From positions 1,663,001 through 1,727,000 of the forward strand of contig JAMXSV010000004.1 in the NCBI GenBank assembly GCA_027559495.1: a stretch of DNA of 64,000 nucleotides. Reading direction: 5' to 3'. The position numbers were made by a program, and so were the translations under genes. Source of the stretch: Aurifilum marmelostoma. Taxonomy: Eukaryota; Ascomycota; Sordariomycetes; Diaporthales; Cryphonectriaceae. Below, one piece after another: positions 1 to 11,290 of this stretch. Position 1 is the stretch's first letter. Every line of letters begins with the position of its first letter. Below the pieces are notes generated by a model, which was not told where the DNA came from, searched no databases, and saw only the letters and a list, made by a program, of their open reading frames with translations.

Positions 1-107
1 CTCGGCATCTTGCCGTCGATTCGAGGTTCTCTGCTTACTACACGCTATACATCGTATGGGATCGCTTGGGGGTATCTGTACATGCGTGCATGGTCTTCTT
101 GTCTGTA

Positions 108-565
108 CTATAGGGTGCCGTCATTCTCGCCAGGAAGTCTCTTAACACGTTTTTGTTCCCAGTCGTCGAGGTCCTTTGCGGCAAGTCTCTGGAGTAATGG
201 TATCATCATCAGCAAGGAACAGCATCCCAACAGTAGTAGTAAGGAACCATAATAGGTCCCAGCAAGAAGAAGAAGAGGCTGCACCGTGCCCAACGTACAT
301 AGTACTCGTCTCGGATGTCAACCTTGCGCCCTGCCTTGCCGACACCCAATTCCTCCTCGCGCGTCATCTGCCGCACTTTCCTGTCGTGCCTCTCGTATCG
401 GATGGCCGTGGCAGGCGTCAGGACGAAGGAACCCGCGACGATGATGGCCATAAAAGGCAAGCCAAAGAGCAGGAAGGGTCGCTTGGCGAGGGCGGCTCGG
501 TACCGCGCTGCAATGGTGTTGGACTCGGCGGCGGAGATGTACTTTTTCTTGGGAAAGACGGCCAT
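108..565 (-). CDS. COX16: Cytochrome c oxidase assembly protein Cox16
   Basis: Small inner-membrane mitochondrial protein needed to assemble cytochrome c oxidase (complex IV). Two exons are read: 565-299 and 188-108, joined across a 110-base intron (donor GTACGT, acceptor CTCCAG, branch-like GCTGATG). The joined product is 115 residues, the usual size of Cox16. Exon 1 carries the family pattern: basic N-terminus with KKKY, one membrane segment (about residues 31-48, FLLFGLPFMAIIVAGSFVL) followed by TPATAIRYE, then MTREEEL and VDIRDEYY. Exon 2 supplies RLAAKDLDDWEQKRVKRLPGE, the expected C-terminus, which fixes the splice. The membrane-anchor plus conserved tail arrangement is typical of the family. 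A (GGT)n tract lies just upstream in the presumed 5' leader. Identification is from memory of the family, not a search. Confidence 0.93.
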
Positions 566-634
566 CTTGATCTCCCTGGAAGGTCAACTTTGCTGTGCTC
601 GGGAACAGCGACGGGTTGTTGGGGTGTAGGTCTT

Positions 635-671
635 GGTGGCGGCGGTGGTGGTGGTGGTGGTGGTGGTGGTG
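635..671. repeat. (GGT)n trinucleotide microsatellite
   Basis: Run of GGC/GGT triplets about 70-105 bases upstream of the COX16 start codon, so it would be CCA/ACC triplets in the 5' leader of the COX16 transcript. The reading frames through it give only polyglycine or polyhistidine and are not genes. Confidence 0.9.
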
Positions 672-1612
672 TGACAAGACGAGACTCTATGAAGGTGATG
701 CAAAAGCTACCTGTGACTGCAAGCTTGAGGCGCTAGGCACAAATAGGGTGGATTAGCACTGTTTGCCCTTGTGTACCTACTATGTAAGCTAACACAGTAC
801 ACAGTATAGCCGGACCGCCCTAGGCGCCCCCCCCCCCTCTCCTTGGGCTCGTGCCCCGAAAAAGCACAGAAAAAAGTAGAAAAGAAACGAGCAAAAGAAA
901 ACATCGCTATCAATGTCCATTGTGCATGTCACTATTTAGAATTCAAAGTCTGTTATGATCTTCAGAGTGATATTTCGTACTCGAATTTTTGGAGAAAACC
1001 TCAACGAATCTGAGCCCGTGTGAGCAGCATGTGTCTACTTATAAAATAACCCCCCCTGTGGTATACGTCAAGGTTGAAGCCTCCCGCGCCCAACTTTCTC
1101 TGTCCAAGTGATCATTTTGCGTTCTCTCTAGCCAATTCAAGGTCATGAGAATTGAGTTTCTATAGTTATTTCCAGAAAGCTACATGGACCCCGAGGAAAG
1201 GCTTGTCTGGAGGATTGTCCATCCACTATGCCAGGTAATGCCTGGGCAACCACATTAGGGCAAGGAATTTGAGCTGGAATTATATCAGGCCATAGGTGAG
1301 TACTGCCATATGGATGAAATGGGGATCCGGGAACTGTCTTCTCTTTTTTTTTTTTTTTTCTTTTTTCTTGTTGCCTCATCAAGTTCACAAGCCAGCGATA
1401 ATGAATCTTCCCATGTCTCCACCCACCATGGTAGCGTGTGTGTATGTAGCTGGAACGTTTCAAAATTGAACAGTGCATCGGATCCGAGCACTCCGGTAGT
1501 ACCAAGACCCTCTGCACCAGAATTGTGTTTCAGTGCGCCATTATAACTTAGGGATGAATCTATCTCCGTTGACCTCCCTCCTCGGGAGACTTTCTTTCTT
1601 GCGTATCACGTC
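672..1612. other. Intergenic region between divergent COX16 and SDR genes
   Basis: About 0.9 kb shared upstream region. It holds a long C run near 829-837, a TATAAAA-like box near 1039 and a T run at about 1344-1359. The reading frames here are short, overlap each other and are low-complexity; I see no gene. Confidence 0.6.
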
Positions 1613-2824
1613 ATGGAATCCACCGCGGGCGATGCAAAATCGCACCCTTTCACATGGCTCTTGACAGTGATTGCTGCTCTCGACTTGTAAGCAATTATAA
1701 GCCTTGACGAGATGATGTTGAGATTATATCGAGGAACAGCCATAATGATGCTGACTTAAGAGGCAGTCACTTTCTCGTCACCTTCTTCTACAACCAATTC
1801 CGACGCGTTCCGTACCCCCAGCATGATTTCTCAGGAAAGACAATCATCGTGACCGGCGCCAATGTCGGCCTGGGGTTTGAGGCAGCACGGCATTTCGCCC
1901 GCCTCAACGCGGCCAAGGTCATCCTAGCATGTCGCGACGCCGAGAAGGCACGGCAGGCCAAGTCTGAGATCGATCGCTCGACGGGCAGGCCCAACGGCGT
2001 CGTGGAGACCTGGCCATTGGACCTCGCCAGCTTTGACAGCGTCAGGGAGTTCTGCAGCAGGGCAGGCAGGCTGGAGCGTCTCGACGCGGTCGTCGAGAAT
2101 GCGTCTGTCGCCATGGTCTCTCCAGAGGGGACTCTCGCGGAGGGGTTCGAGCGCACCATCACGGTCAATGTCATCTCCACTTTTTTGATGGCGCTGCTGC
2201 TTCTCCCTACTCTGAGGAGAACATCGGCGAGATTCAATACCCTGGCCAGGCTGACGATAGTTTCATCTGATGCCCACTTCATGGTAAGAAAGAGGGTGTT
2301 GCGTAACTATTTATCTGGCGTGCGGCTTACGAAGTCCTTCTTGCTTCCTATAGGCGCAATTCAACGAGAAGTCCGCCAGCAGCATCTTTGACGCCTTCAG
2401 GACGACCAGGGTGCCCCCAGATCGCTACCAGACTTCCAAGCTGCTCCAGCTTCTCGCCATTCAGGAGCTCGCCGAGGACATGTCTAGTCCTATTAGTAAC
2501 ACTAAAGGCTCCGTCATCTTGAATACCGTCAACCCGGGCTTTTGTCGCACAATGCTGTTCCGAGACAATAGGTTTCCGGCGTCCGTTGCCCTCAAAGCTC
2601 TATCCTATCTCATCGGACGCTCGGCAGAGGCAGGATCGAGGGTGCTGGTTGATGCTGCGGTCGCTGGCCCAGAGTCAAATGGGAAATGGCTTGACACGTG
2701 TGAGGTACGAGAGCCTAGCACCTATGTGCGGAGCGAGGAGGGTACGCAGATGCAGATTCGTGTGTATGAAGAATTAATGTGCGTGCTGGAGGATATAGAG
2801 CCAGGCGTCACAAGAAATGTTTGA
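1613..2824 (+). CDS. Short-chain dehydrogenase/reductase (retinol dehydrogenase-like)
   Basis: NAD(P)-dependent oxidoreductase of the SDR superfamily; the substrate cannot be told from sequence. Exons 1613-1686, 1767-2283 and 2354-2824 give 353 residues. Intron 1 (80 bases) has donor GTAAGC and branch GCTGACTTA; intron 2 (70 bases) has donor GTAAGA and acceptor CTATAG. The hydrophobic N-terminus (residues about 14-36) may be a membrane anchor. The cofactor motif TGANVGLG is at 54-61, the active-site Ser at about 191-192 (IVSSD), and the catalytic YxxxK (YQTSK) at 222-226, followed by NTVNPGFCRT. The usual NNAG motif reads ENAS, as in related fungal proteins that have ENAG. The short first exon is my inference: the longest uninterrupted frame has no ATG, and this ATG with a good branch point restores a natural N-terminus. 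The family call is firm, the first exon less so. Confidence 0.85.
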
Positions 2825-3441
2825 ATTGTGACAGCTGGGAGGCAGAAACGGCCGCGCAGTACACTTCCGAACCATGCTCGGTGCTGTCCTTTTCTCCAAG
2901 CGGAATGGAACAAGTTCAAACTCACTAAACACGAGCTATAAAATACGATGGATAAGCTTTGATGGCCAATGATCCGCAGTGGGCATCCTCGCAGCGGGCT
3001 CATCCACTGGATACGATTGACAATTTGGTGCGACTGCACTGGTCATTGCATCAACGACAACAAGAGCTCAACAAAGGCACAAGCGTTACATGTTATGTTT
3101 GCTTCACCAAAGATGTTTGCCGTCCAGCGAGGTCAAGCAGATATCACCGAAGATCATCGGGTGCAACCTTGGTAGTTCTTCTCTCACCCTCAAGGTTTCA
3201 CAACGACTACTTGCGTAAATATTGGAAGCGAATACTAAGGAGACTTCGTCAGGCTGATCAGCCCTCAATAAGGATACCGTTTCAATGGTCAGATACGGAA
3301 TCATATCGTCAAAGACTTTTATGATGCGGAACCTCAGACCCGTCCGCGTCCATGTCCCACTCCTCCTCAGCCCCAATATTGTTATCAGACATTAAGTGAC
3401 CCATGACCATACCAAGCGAAAGCGCCAGAACCAGCAATCCT
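2825..3441. other. Gap between convergent genes, no gene seen
   Basis: Holds the 3' ends of the SDR gene (plus) and the secreted protein gene (minus). Two frames of about 90-120 codons occur on opposite strands, but neither has a recognisable motif, a signal peptide or splice-supported extension. Confidence 0.5.
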
Positions 3442-4047
3442 CTACCGTGCACGAGTGATGTTCAGAGAAACAAAGTTCTCGTCGACGCCGTGAAGATAAT
3501 CCCCGCACTCGCTCCTGAAACTTCCATCACTGTTGGTCGGGTCTCGGCCGATGGTGATGCTCATCTCCGAGATGGTAACCCAGCCGCCCCCGTCCGCGCC
3601 GCAGCTGTCCGTGATGAGCGCATCCGCGCGCCAGTACTCGTTGACGTCGCACGAGGTGGCCGCGAACCCGTGGTTGCAGTAGTAGACCTGAACGGTGCCG
3701 CTGCTCCACGCCAGAGCCCCGTCTCCATCCACCGTGTCGCCGCTGACGTCGCAGGAGCCGTACAGGCCAGAAGTGCTGGACGAGGTGACGGCCGTGTCGA
3801 GGTCTGCCGTGTAGGCGCCGTCACCCTCGTCGCTCAACTTTCGGCCGGAGCAGTGCACCACAGGATCAGGAAAGCCGTTGATAGTGTCGAGTGTCTTTGT
3901 CGAGTTGAGGCCGCCATCTCGTTTGGGGCTTTGTAGGGATCTCTGCCGTGCGAGGTCTCTGTCCTCCCCAGGAGAGGTCGCAGGCGCCCCCAGGCCCAGG
4001 ATGGGGAGGAGAGAGAGCGAGAGGACCAACACGCGGTGATAATACAT
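3442..4047 (-). CDS. Small secreted six-cysteine protein, unknown family
   Basis: A 201-residue protein with a clear signal peptide (residues 1-20, MYYHR followed by an Leu-rich core ending GLGA), a Lys-Arg at 42-43 that could be a Kex2 site, and then a mature part with six cysteines (66, 99, 124, 133, 149, 181), compatible with three disulfides. The mature part is rich in Ser, Thr, Asp and Gly, with N-glycosylation sequons NST (48) and NIT (196). I do not recognise a domain. The pattern of one cysteine next to a GGGW and a late C-G-D is vaguely like fungal Ecp2/Hce2-type secreted proteins, but the match is too weak to name. The start was chosen at 4047 because the longer in-frame extension (to 4266) lacks a signal-peptide start and overlaps the TATA box at 4249-4255. 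No intron is needed. It is probably extracellular; its role is unknown. Confidence 0.75.
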   Translation of the reverse strand: MYYHRVLVLSLSLLPILGLGAPATSPGEDRDLARQRSLQSPKRDGGLNSTKTLDTINGFPDPVVHCSGRKLSDEGDGAYTADLDTAVTSSSTSGLYGSCDVSGDTVDGDGALAWSSGTVQVYYCNHGFAATSCDVNEYWRADALITDSCGADGGGWVTISEMSITIGRDPTNSDGSFRSECGDYLHGVDENFVSLNITRAR

Positions 4048-4248
4048 CTTGAGAGGAGGACCTGCCCCGGCTGAAGCAATAGAAGAATATCGAAACGAAT
4101 GAATGAAACGAGTGGGTTTCCAACCGGGGAAAAAGAACGACAGGATCTGCGAGGGAGATCGACGAGAGGTGGTGCTGGGGGGGATAAGGAAGACGGGGGC
4201 AGAGAACACGGAGGAGCACTCGGGACGATCCATGGGTCTTGCGGAGGT

Positions 4249-4255
4249 TATATAA
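4249..4255 (-). promoter_or_regulatory. TATA box of the secreted protein gene
   Basis: TATATAA on the minus strand, about 200 bases upstream of the chosen start at 4047. Supports using that ATG rather than the upstream in-frame one. Confidence 0.5.
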
Positions 4256-6753
4256 ATTAGGCACACGCGCCGGGTCTATGCCGTGGACCCACGACGATAT
4301 CCCTTCTGGAGATTCCCATTGGTGTCGCCGTGAAACGTCCCAAGAACCGCATGAACAGAGGCAAACAGGGGTTATCAGGCGCTCTCGGCACGAACCGAGA
4401 AATTAAGGCCCTGCAGACGCCTTGCTCAGCTCCGCACACGCCCAATCTTCAGCAAAATGTTTTCTCTAGGCGATCCCGGCGCGACTCTTGTTTGTCTGTT
4501 CGTTTGCAAACAGCAAGATGCCTACCTCGTCTTGGCGGCTCGTGAAAAAACCGTAGTGAAATTTACTTTGTCGATGCGAAGCCTCTTTACGGAACATGAC
4601 CCCGTGTCTGCCTGTAGTGTCAACCATCACCCAACTTTGAGTTACAGACGCGCGGCTGATATCACGTAGCACTCGGATTCCATAGGTAGGCCGATGCTTC
4701 TCAAATTCAGGGACAAGCTAATGTAGACAGTACACGTGAAATGAGGGCCTCGCAACCTCGGGAATCGCTTCTATTCCTCGATCGGGACTGCTCCCGCTCA
4801 CGACCCTGAAACAGACAACCTAGTGGCATGAAAATTAGAAAGACTCTGTGCTTTCCCCAATCTCCTTTGCCATCATATTGGGTTTAGCTGCGCCTCATCG
4901 GCAGTCTGCACCACAAAACCACCGCATAGGCGAAACTCCAGCTCTGATTAGCTTTGCCGCCTCCGGGTCATGTTACTGGACTGCTACATTATGATAACTT
5001 CGACGACAGGCGGATGGGCCTGAAATATAAGCGCTGAGCTTCTTGCTGTTGCTGTCGTTGTGCGCTACCCCTAATGTAACCCAACCCTCATGTACAAAAA
5101 TAGAATAGAGCGGGTATCCACCAAGACCTGCTTCAGGTGACTGTTCTGTATGACTGGAGATGCACAAATGGTCTATATAAAATGTCCAATGTCTTGTCTG
5201 CATACTTGCCCTATCATCTATAGGTCGAGGCCAGGATAGAGAGCTTGCCCCTCTGGAAGGGAGACATTTCAAGTGGTCACTTTTGGCTGTGTCACACGCA
5301 AGGTAGGAGGGAGGAGAAGAGTAATCATGGTGCCAAAATAGCAAAGAGCAGGACAGGAGACATTTTTGGAGACTTCATAATCACTGAATATATCACTTTG
5401 CTGTATGGGATCTCCCATGCAAGTGAAGATGTTACAATTCACAATGCCATCTTGCTCTACCCATGCCACGTGGTGATGTCTTCAGCCTGGATTTGGCTTA
5501 CAAGTATGTGTCTGATTCAGAGACATCAACATTTTATGTAGTTACTGAGATAATCCATCCCAGGTTAGTACTGAGTCTGCCTGTGCCAGACAGGTACCCA
5601 AGCAGTGATAAAGCCGCCGTGTTCATGATACAGCCATCTGATAGGCATCACTGCCTTCGGGCCTCTTCGGCCACGAATCATGAATCTCGAAGTAGCATGG
5701 TCTGTAAAAGCAAATGTGATGAAAGCTACTGTACCTTGATCCAATCTCTGTCCTGTTCACAAAGGGGCCGAGTGAATATGTTCAGATTAAATTTGTCAAC
5801 TCATCAGTTGACCACCCCATTCCCTCATATACATATGCGTCCCCCCTGCGTCCCACTCCCAAGACCTCCATTCCAGCGTATAGGCTTTTTTTAAATTCGG
5901 GCAACGGGATGGCCTCAGAATGGATTTATAATTCATTCCTCCCAGCTATGCTGCGCTCTTATGCATACTCTGGCTTCAGCAGCATCGGTGCTGAGGGGCA
6001 GTGGAAGAGGCAAGAAAGCGGGTGGATGGCGCAATCGTGTGGTCGCCCCAACCACACGCAGAGGATGAAGATCCAGGCCCAATGGGGCAAACTTGTGGTT
6101 CAGGCACGTCGCGTATCACCAGGGTAAATCTGTCCTCGTGAATGGCTCTCGCCTTGACATGTCTTGGTCCTGGCTTGCTTATGTCCATTTCTTTATGGGG
6201 CCGAGAGCCTATCGCAACATATTCGCAAGACATTGCTCACTTTGTTTCATCGTGTTCTATGCGACCTGACCATCCAAATCTTACATCTGTTGGCGCTATC
6301 TTCCTCCCCATCTCTCTCTATCTCCCGCTCTCTCTCGTTGTTTACACGCTGTCACGCCTACTTGGAGATACGATAACGTGAAAACAGAGAGTAGGCTCCG
6401 ACTTATTACCTGTGAACCCCCGGCCTGACTGAGGAGGGACTCCACTTATACTGGATTGCCATGCACACCACCATCTCTGCCGGATATCGCAGGATACCTG
6501 GAGAATCTCGCAGAAGTCTGGGATTTACCCAAACTAATGACCATCGAGTTCCGGTCGAACCAGCTATAGGTGGACTGCGTATCCTCAAATCATCAAACTA
6601 GTCCCGCGGAACCTGGCCTAGACCTATCTTCACTAAACTTGCCATCTTGGCCGGTTCCTCCTAGACGACATGCCTTCCTCTTATAAGAGGCCAACTTCTT
6701 CGCATGTCCAGCATCGTGTGGCCGATGTGTTCACACCACTCCTCCTAGACAGC
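4256..6753. other. Gene-free stretch of about 2.5 kb
   Basis: Contains only short frames without motifs. No RNA gene, transposon end or tandem repeat was noticed. A TATAAG at about 6681-6686 lies 70 bases before the permease start used below. Confidence 0.5.
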
Positions 6754-8543
6754 ATGGCTGCCGAGGTCAAGAGTCCACACGACTTACGGGAGTCTTCCCC
6801 AGAGTCCCCTCGACTCGACGCAGGAAGCCTGAATGTCTCTTCGCAAGAGAAATCTCCACCATGGTGGTCGTATTTTTGGGTCAGTAGCGGTGGCGTCTAA
6901 GCAGACGCTTGGCACGACGTACGAGGACTGATCAGCCCGTCACAGGATTATGAACCGTCAAGGACTCCAGAAGAACGGAGATTCGTGCAGAAGTTGGATA
7001 TATCCCTTCTGACCATTCTCTGTCTGGGCTATTTCATCAAGAATCTTGACCGTACGTCTGTCTATCTTTAACTCGCGTCGGCCTTGACCGTGTGGATAAT
7101 CATGCGGCGTTACGCGATCCTCGAACCAAGAACGTCTAGGAGACAGTGTTGAAGCAGTCGGAATCGCTAATGAAAAATCAACGGACTAGAGACCAATATC
7201 AGCAATGCCTACGTTTCGGGAATGAAAGAGGATTTGGCCATGAACGCGAACCAGTTGAACCTTATTGATGTGGCGTGGACATCAGGCTACGTTGTTGGAC
7301 AGCTGCCTTCCCAGTTCATCCTCACCAAAGTGCGCCCGTCGGTCTGGATACCGAGCTGCGAGCTTGTCTGGACCATTCTCACCTTTACCCTGGCCGCTGC
7401 AACGACTAGCAATCATGTCATCGCCATACGTTTCTTCGTCGGCCTCGTCGAGTCCATCTTTTATCCGGCTGCCCACTTCTTGATTGGTAGCTGGTACAAG
7501 CCTAGCGAGCTGGGCAAGCGGGCTTGTATCTTCCACGCAAGCTCTGCCGTGGCCGGTATGTTCAGCGGCTATCTCCAGTCCGCCGTCTATACTGGCCTCA
7601 ACGGAACACTGGGGAAGGCTGGCTGGCAGTGGCTCTTCATCATGGATGGTGTGATCAGTCTCCCGATCTGCCTGGCTGGTTTCTTCCTGATCCCAGATCT
7701 GCCCGAGAACTCGCGCGCATTCTACCTCACAACACACGACATAACCTTGGCCCAAAAACGTATGATCGAGGTTGGTCGTGCGCCCAGGCGAAAGCTGGGA
7801 TGGTCCATTCTGAAGCGAGTCTTCACGCGCTGGCACGTCTGGTTCCTCACGATCCTCTATATCATCTTCATAAACACTGGTCCTTCTTCCAGTATCAATC
7901 CTTTGTCTTTGTGGATGAAGGCTAATGGATGGTCGGTCACGATGGTGGTAAGTTGAGAGTCGAGTTGTACTGCACATAATAGTTCTGTCAGGAAGGGAAA
8001 AGGAAATCTGGACATTGCGACAGAAGAAACAATACTGACAGACCGTCCTAGAACATCATACCCACGGCTCAGTATGCTGTACAGCTTGTAACAACGGTCG
8101 GATTCTCCGTCTTCTCGGACTATTTGCGAAACCGAGCAGCCGTCATGTCGGTGTCAACATTCTTCGGGTTCTTCACCTCGCTATGTCTTGCCATCTGGAC
8201 CATCCCGGTCGGTTTGAAATGGTTCTCGTTCTTCTTGTCCAGGGCCGCTGTGGCCTATGGACCTCTTTCGATGTCCTGGGCCAATGAGATCTGTGGAGCT
8301 GATGCTGAGGAGCGTGCTGTGGTTCTGGGCATCATGAACGCGTCGGGGTATGCCTTCAATGCCTGGCTGCCGCTCTTGACATACCCTGCAGTCGATAGTC
8401 CTAGGTTTAGGAAAGGCTTTATCTGGACCACTGCTGCTTTTGCAGCACAGGCAGTAATAACCTGGACTGTCTGGTGGCTGCAGAGGCGAGAAAGGAGACA
8501 GAAGTTGGAGGTGGAGGGAGTTGGCCAGCAGGCTGATGCCTAG
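6754..8543 (+). CDS. MFS permease, Liz1/Dal5-type anion:cation symporter
   Basis: Plasma-membrane transporter of the major facilitator superfamily, in the fungal group that holds pantothenate (Liz1/Fen2), allantoate (Dal5) and nicotinate permeases; the actual substrate is not deducible. Exons 6754-6879, 6946-7051, 7190-7947 and 8052-8543 give 493 residues, the normal size. Introns are 66, 138 and 104 bases; the junction at 7051/7190 restores the hallmark LDQTNISNAYVSGMKEDL, with typical SGYVVGQLPSQ in helix 2 and IRFFVGLVES in helix 4. After the last junction comes NIIPTAQYAVQ, usual for the seventh-eighth helix loop. A further in-frame ATG at 6670 exists, but it lies upstream of a TATAAG (6681), so 6754 is preferred. 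The gene stands alone, with no neighbouring pathway genes to hint at its substrate. Confidence 0.9.
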
Positions 8544-9650
8544 GTATTAGCGCAATGGAACATGAGATGGTCCTGGAGGGCAATGGGACGAGCAGAAGGC
8601 TGTGGTGGGACCTACAGGGCACTTCTCAGCAGTTTGGTTCCTGGGACCAGCACTTGACCCTCAGGCTCAGTACCCATCAGTTGCTAAGCATCCCCACTGT
8701 CCTCTACTGAAAGCATTATCTCAGAGGAGGAAGGAGGCAGATTTACAACCACTAGGACTTGCAGGTAGACTAGGGTAGGCATGAGGGTTGTGGTCATGTG
8801 GGGCAAGCCCTGGACTTCTTCAGGAGGCTCACATCCTCCTGGGCAGTCTTTACACGGCCATCAGCTTCAATACCTTGATTTCCATTCTTCTCCAGCTATC
8901 TTCTGTATCATTTCGCGCAGCACCCTAGTTACCTGAGCGTCAAATCCCAAAATATGAAGTGCACACTCCTGGAATCCTCCCCCTGCGCCCAACCCCCCCC
9001 CCCCCCCCCCTTTCTCAACCTCAAGGTAGCCCTGACACTTCCATTTTGCAGCCTAGCCCAGCAGCTAGCATCCCTAGAATTCTTCTCCCAGTGATTGTCC
9101 TACTGGAAAGTCGGTATCTAGGGAATCATCCACACATAAATTGTGCCCTTATGGTTCTGCAGGACAGGAAGCTACCTGGGTAGGTGCCATTCCAGCTTCC
9201 TTTTCCTCCCCTGTTCTTTGTTGCCTAGGCCCTGAGGCCCCTCAGTCAATCTGTCTGTCTGCAGTTCGCTCCTGCAGCCTATCTTTCTATATCTTTTCTC
9301 CCAAGAGTCCTTGACCCAGACTTCACCTTCCCTACCTCTCTGTCATGTGCCCCCAATCTGTCTTCTGTCTCTCTGCCCCCATTTCGCTCCTTCACTCTTT
9401 GTGTCCACCTATCTCTTGCTCCTTCATATTTGGTTCTTCCTATCTAGGTACTTCTCCCAATCAGCTTGTGTCAGTGGCTGCCTATGTACTCCTCACTGTA
9501 CCTCCTCTCCTCGCTCTGTGGTTCTATACCGTGTCCTACATCTCTGTACTGTGTTCTTTCCTCCTGGTGTCCCTGTCCTGTCTTTCGCACCTGCGTTCTG
9601 CTTCTCCTCCTTCTATATATACCCAGTCCTCCTCCTCTTCTTTCTCTCTT
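8544..9650. other. Intergenic, with an 18-base C run
   Basis: Downstream of the permease. The only notable item is a C run at 8993-9010. Frames here are short and low-complexity. The pyrimidine-rich plus strand grades into the minisatellite that follows. Confidence 0.5.
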
Positions 9651-9654
9651 TGCT

Positions 9655-9980
9655 TGTTTTCTCTCTTTCTTCCTCTCTTCCTCTCTTCCTCTCTTCCTCT
9701 CTTCCTCTCTTCCTCTCTGCCTCTCTGCCTCTCTGCCTCTCTGCCTCTCTGCCTCTCTGCCTCTCTGCCTCTCTGCCTCTCTGCCTCTCTGCCTCTCTGC
9801 CTCTCTGCCTCTCTGCCTCTCTGCCTCTCTGCCTCTCTGCCTCTCTGCCTCTCTGCCTCTCTGCCTGCCTCTGCCTCTGTGCCTCTGTGCCTCTCTGCCT
9901 CTGTGCCTGTGTGCCTCTGTGCCTGTGTGCCTGTGTGCCTGTGTGCCTGTGTGCCTGTGTGCCTGTGTGCCTGTGTGCCC
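9655..9980. repeat. Octanucleotide minisatellite with graded unit variants
   Basis: A tandem array of an 8-base unit that changes in steps from left to right. It starts as about six copies of TTCCTCTC, passes to roughly nineteen copies of TGCCTCTC, then mixed GCCTCTGT copies, and ends in about nine copies of TGCCTGTG. Because 8 is not a multiple of 3, all three frames stay open and produce long spurious frames rich in Leu, Ser, Cys and Pro (or Arg and Glu on the other strand). Copy counts were made by eye. Confidence 0.95.
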
Positions 9981-10269
9981 TGCCTCCCTTTATCCATTAC
10001 CTCTTGCCTTCCCTTCTACCATTAGTCTCTTGTGTTCCTTGCTTTCTTGTCCTAGCTCTTTACCAAGTCATGCTGATCCCGCCCTAGGGATGCCACAGTG
10101 CTCAGAAGCCTCCCTCCTCCCTCCCCAAGAGATCCATTGCGTCTCCTTAGGACACCTCCCTATGGCACTACTGGAGTGTACCGAGACTGTGTATTCTTTG
10201 GTGTGCAGGGTCTCAAATCATTGTGAAGTCCTAAAGCTATCATCCTTAGGTATGTGTAACACATAAGAG

Positions 10270-11290
10270 GTAATGCACTTCTAGGATGTCCACGATATTC
10301 AACTAGGTATCCCTAGAGGAAGATGTTCCTCGATGAACCCTGTACTTCAGTAGTTGTGAAACGCTGGAAAGGAATTGTGAGATCAACAATATCTCTAGTG
10401 CATATGCAGTCGGGTTTTCTCATGAATCCCCATCTCCTAGTGTAATGTCAATAGAGTGCCCCACTGTACTAGGTGGCTAAGTACCTAAGGTCGTTTTAAA
10501 GTTCTCAGTATGCCTATCCAGTCGTGGGATACCGACAACCTGTGGAAGCTGTCTCTCTGCACATCTAGCAAATAGCCTGACTACTAAGTAACTAGATCCC
10601 TAAGGTCCCTAAAGGACTCCTAAGACGTCCCTAGTGTGTTCTAGCGTACAATACCTAGATTGCCTTGAAGTCAATAGGATAGTTGTGAGCTGTCGAATAT
10701 ATCATCTTTAGCAGAGAGAGATGTGCCAACAACTAGGTGATTTCAAGAGTCCCTAGGGCTCTAGAGACCCTAGAATAGTCCTAGGCTGTCCCTAGAGTGA
10801 AAAGTTCTAAGTGGTAAACAAGATGAACAGAGAAAATCAGCAACCAATATAGGGCTGCCAATCAACATCAGTAGACTGTCCTTCCAACCTAGATTGACCA
10901 TAGAGTTTTCCTAGAGCGTCCTAGACCATCATAGAGGGCCCCTGGCTTCTTGTTGTGGAACGGCCCTCGGCCGGCCATTGTGAGAGGCGGCGGTTTCCAG
11001 TGCTCTAGTTCCCAGCCCTAACACCACCGCATGGCCACTCTAGATTTTACGTACTGTACTAGAGCAACACTTTGGAGAGACCTAAGAAGTTGACTAGGGT
11101 TTGTCCTAGCGGCAGATGTACGTCTTGCCTGAATTAAGCAGGTCGCATTTGCTCTCAAATGAACAACGCCCCATGATCACACCTCGCAGGGTGCAGGCGA
11201 CCTTCTAGGGGACCACACTAGGATTGCCTTAGCCAGGAAATCTAGGACCACATAGTGCATATGATCTTGTAGGTGCAGGAAAAGCTAGTC
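10270..11290. other. CTAG-rich non-coding zone
   Basis: By hand count about 29 CTAG tetramers in about 1 kb, where roughly 4 would be expected by chance. Many sit in CCTAGG, TCTAGA or CCCTAG contexts. No reading frame of note, no terminal repeats and no long internal duplication seen. Confidence 0.7.

Noticed and set aside
176..736. 186-codon plus-strand frame over COX16
   Set aside because: It is antisense to COX16, ends in a glycine run from the GGT microsatellite, and has no motif.
3104..3376. 90-codon minus-strand frame between the first SDR and the secreted protein
   Set aside because: Looked briefly like a small gene, but there is no motif, leader or splice support.
9311..10266. Three overlapping frames of 226-266 codons, plus one of 153 codons on the other strand
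   Set aside because: They are the product of the 8-base minisatellite, which keeps every frame open. The translations are pure repeats with no domain.
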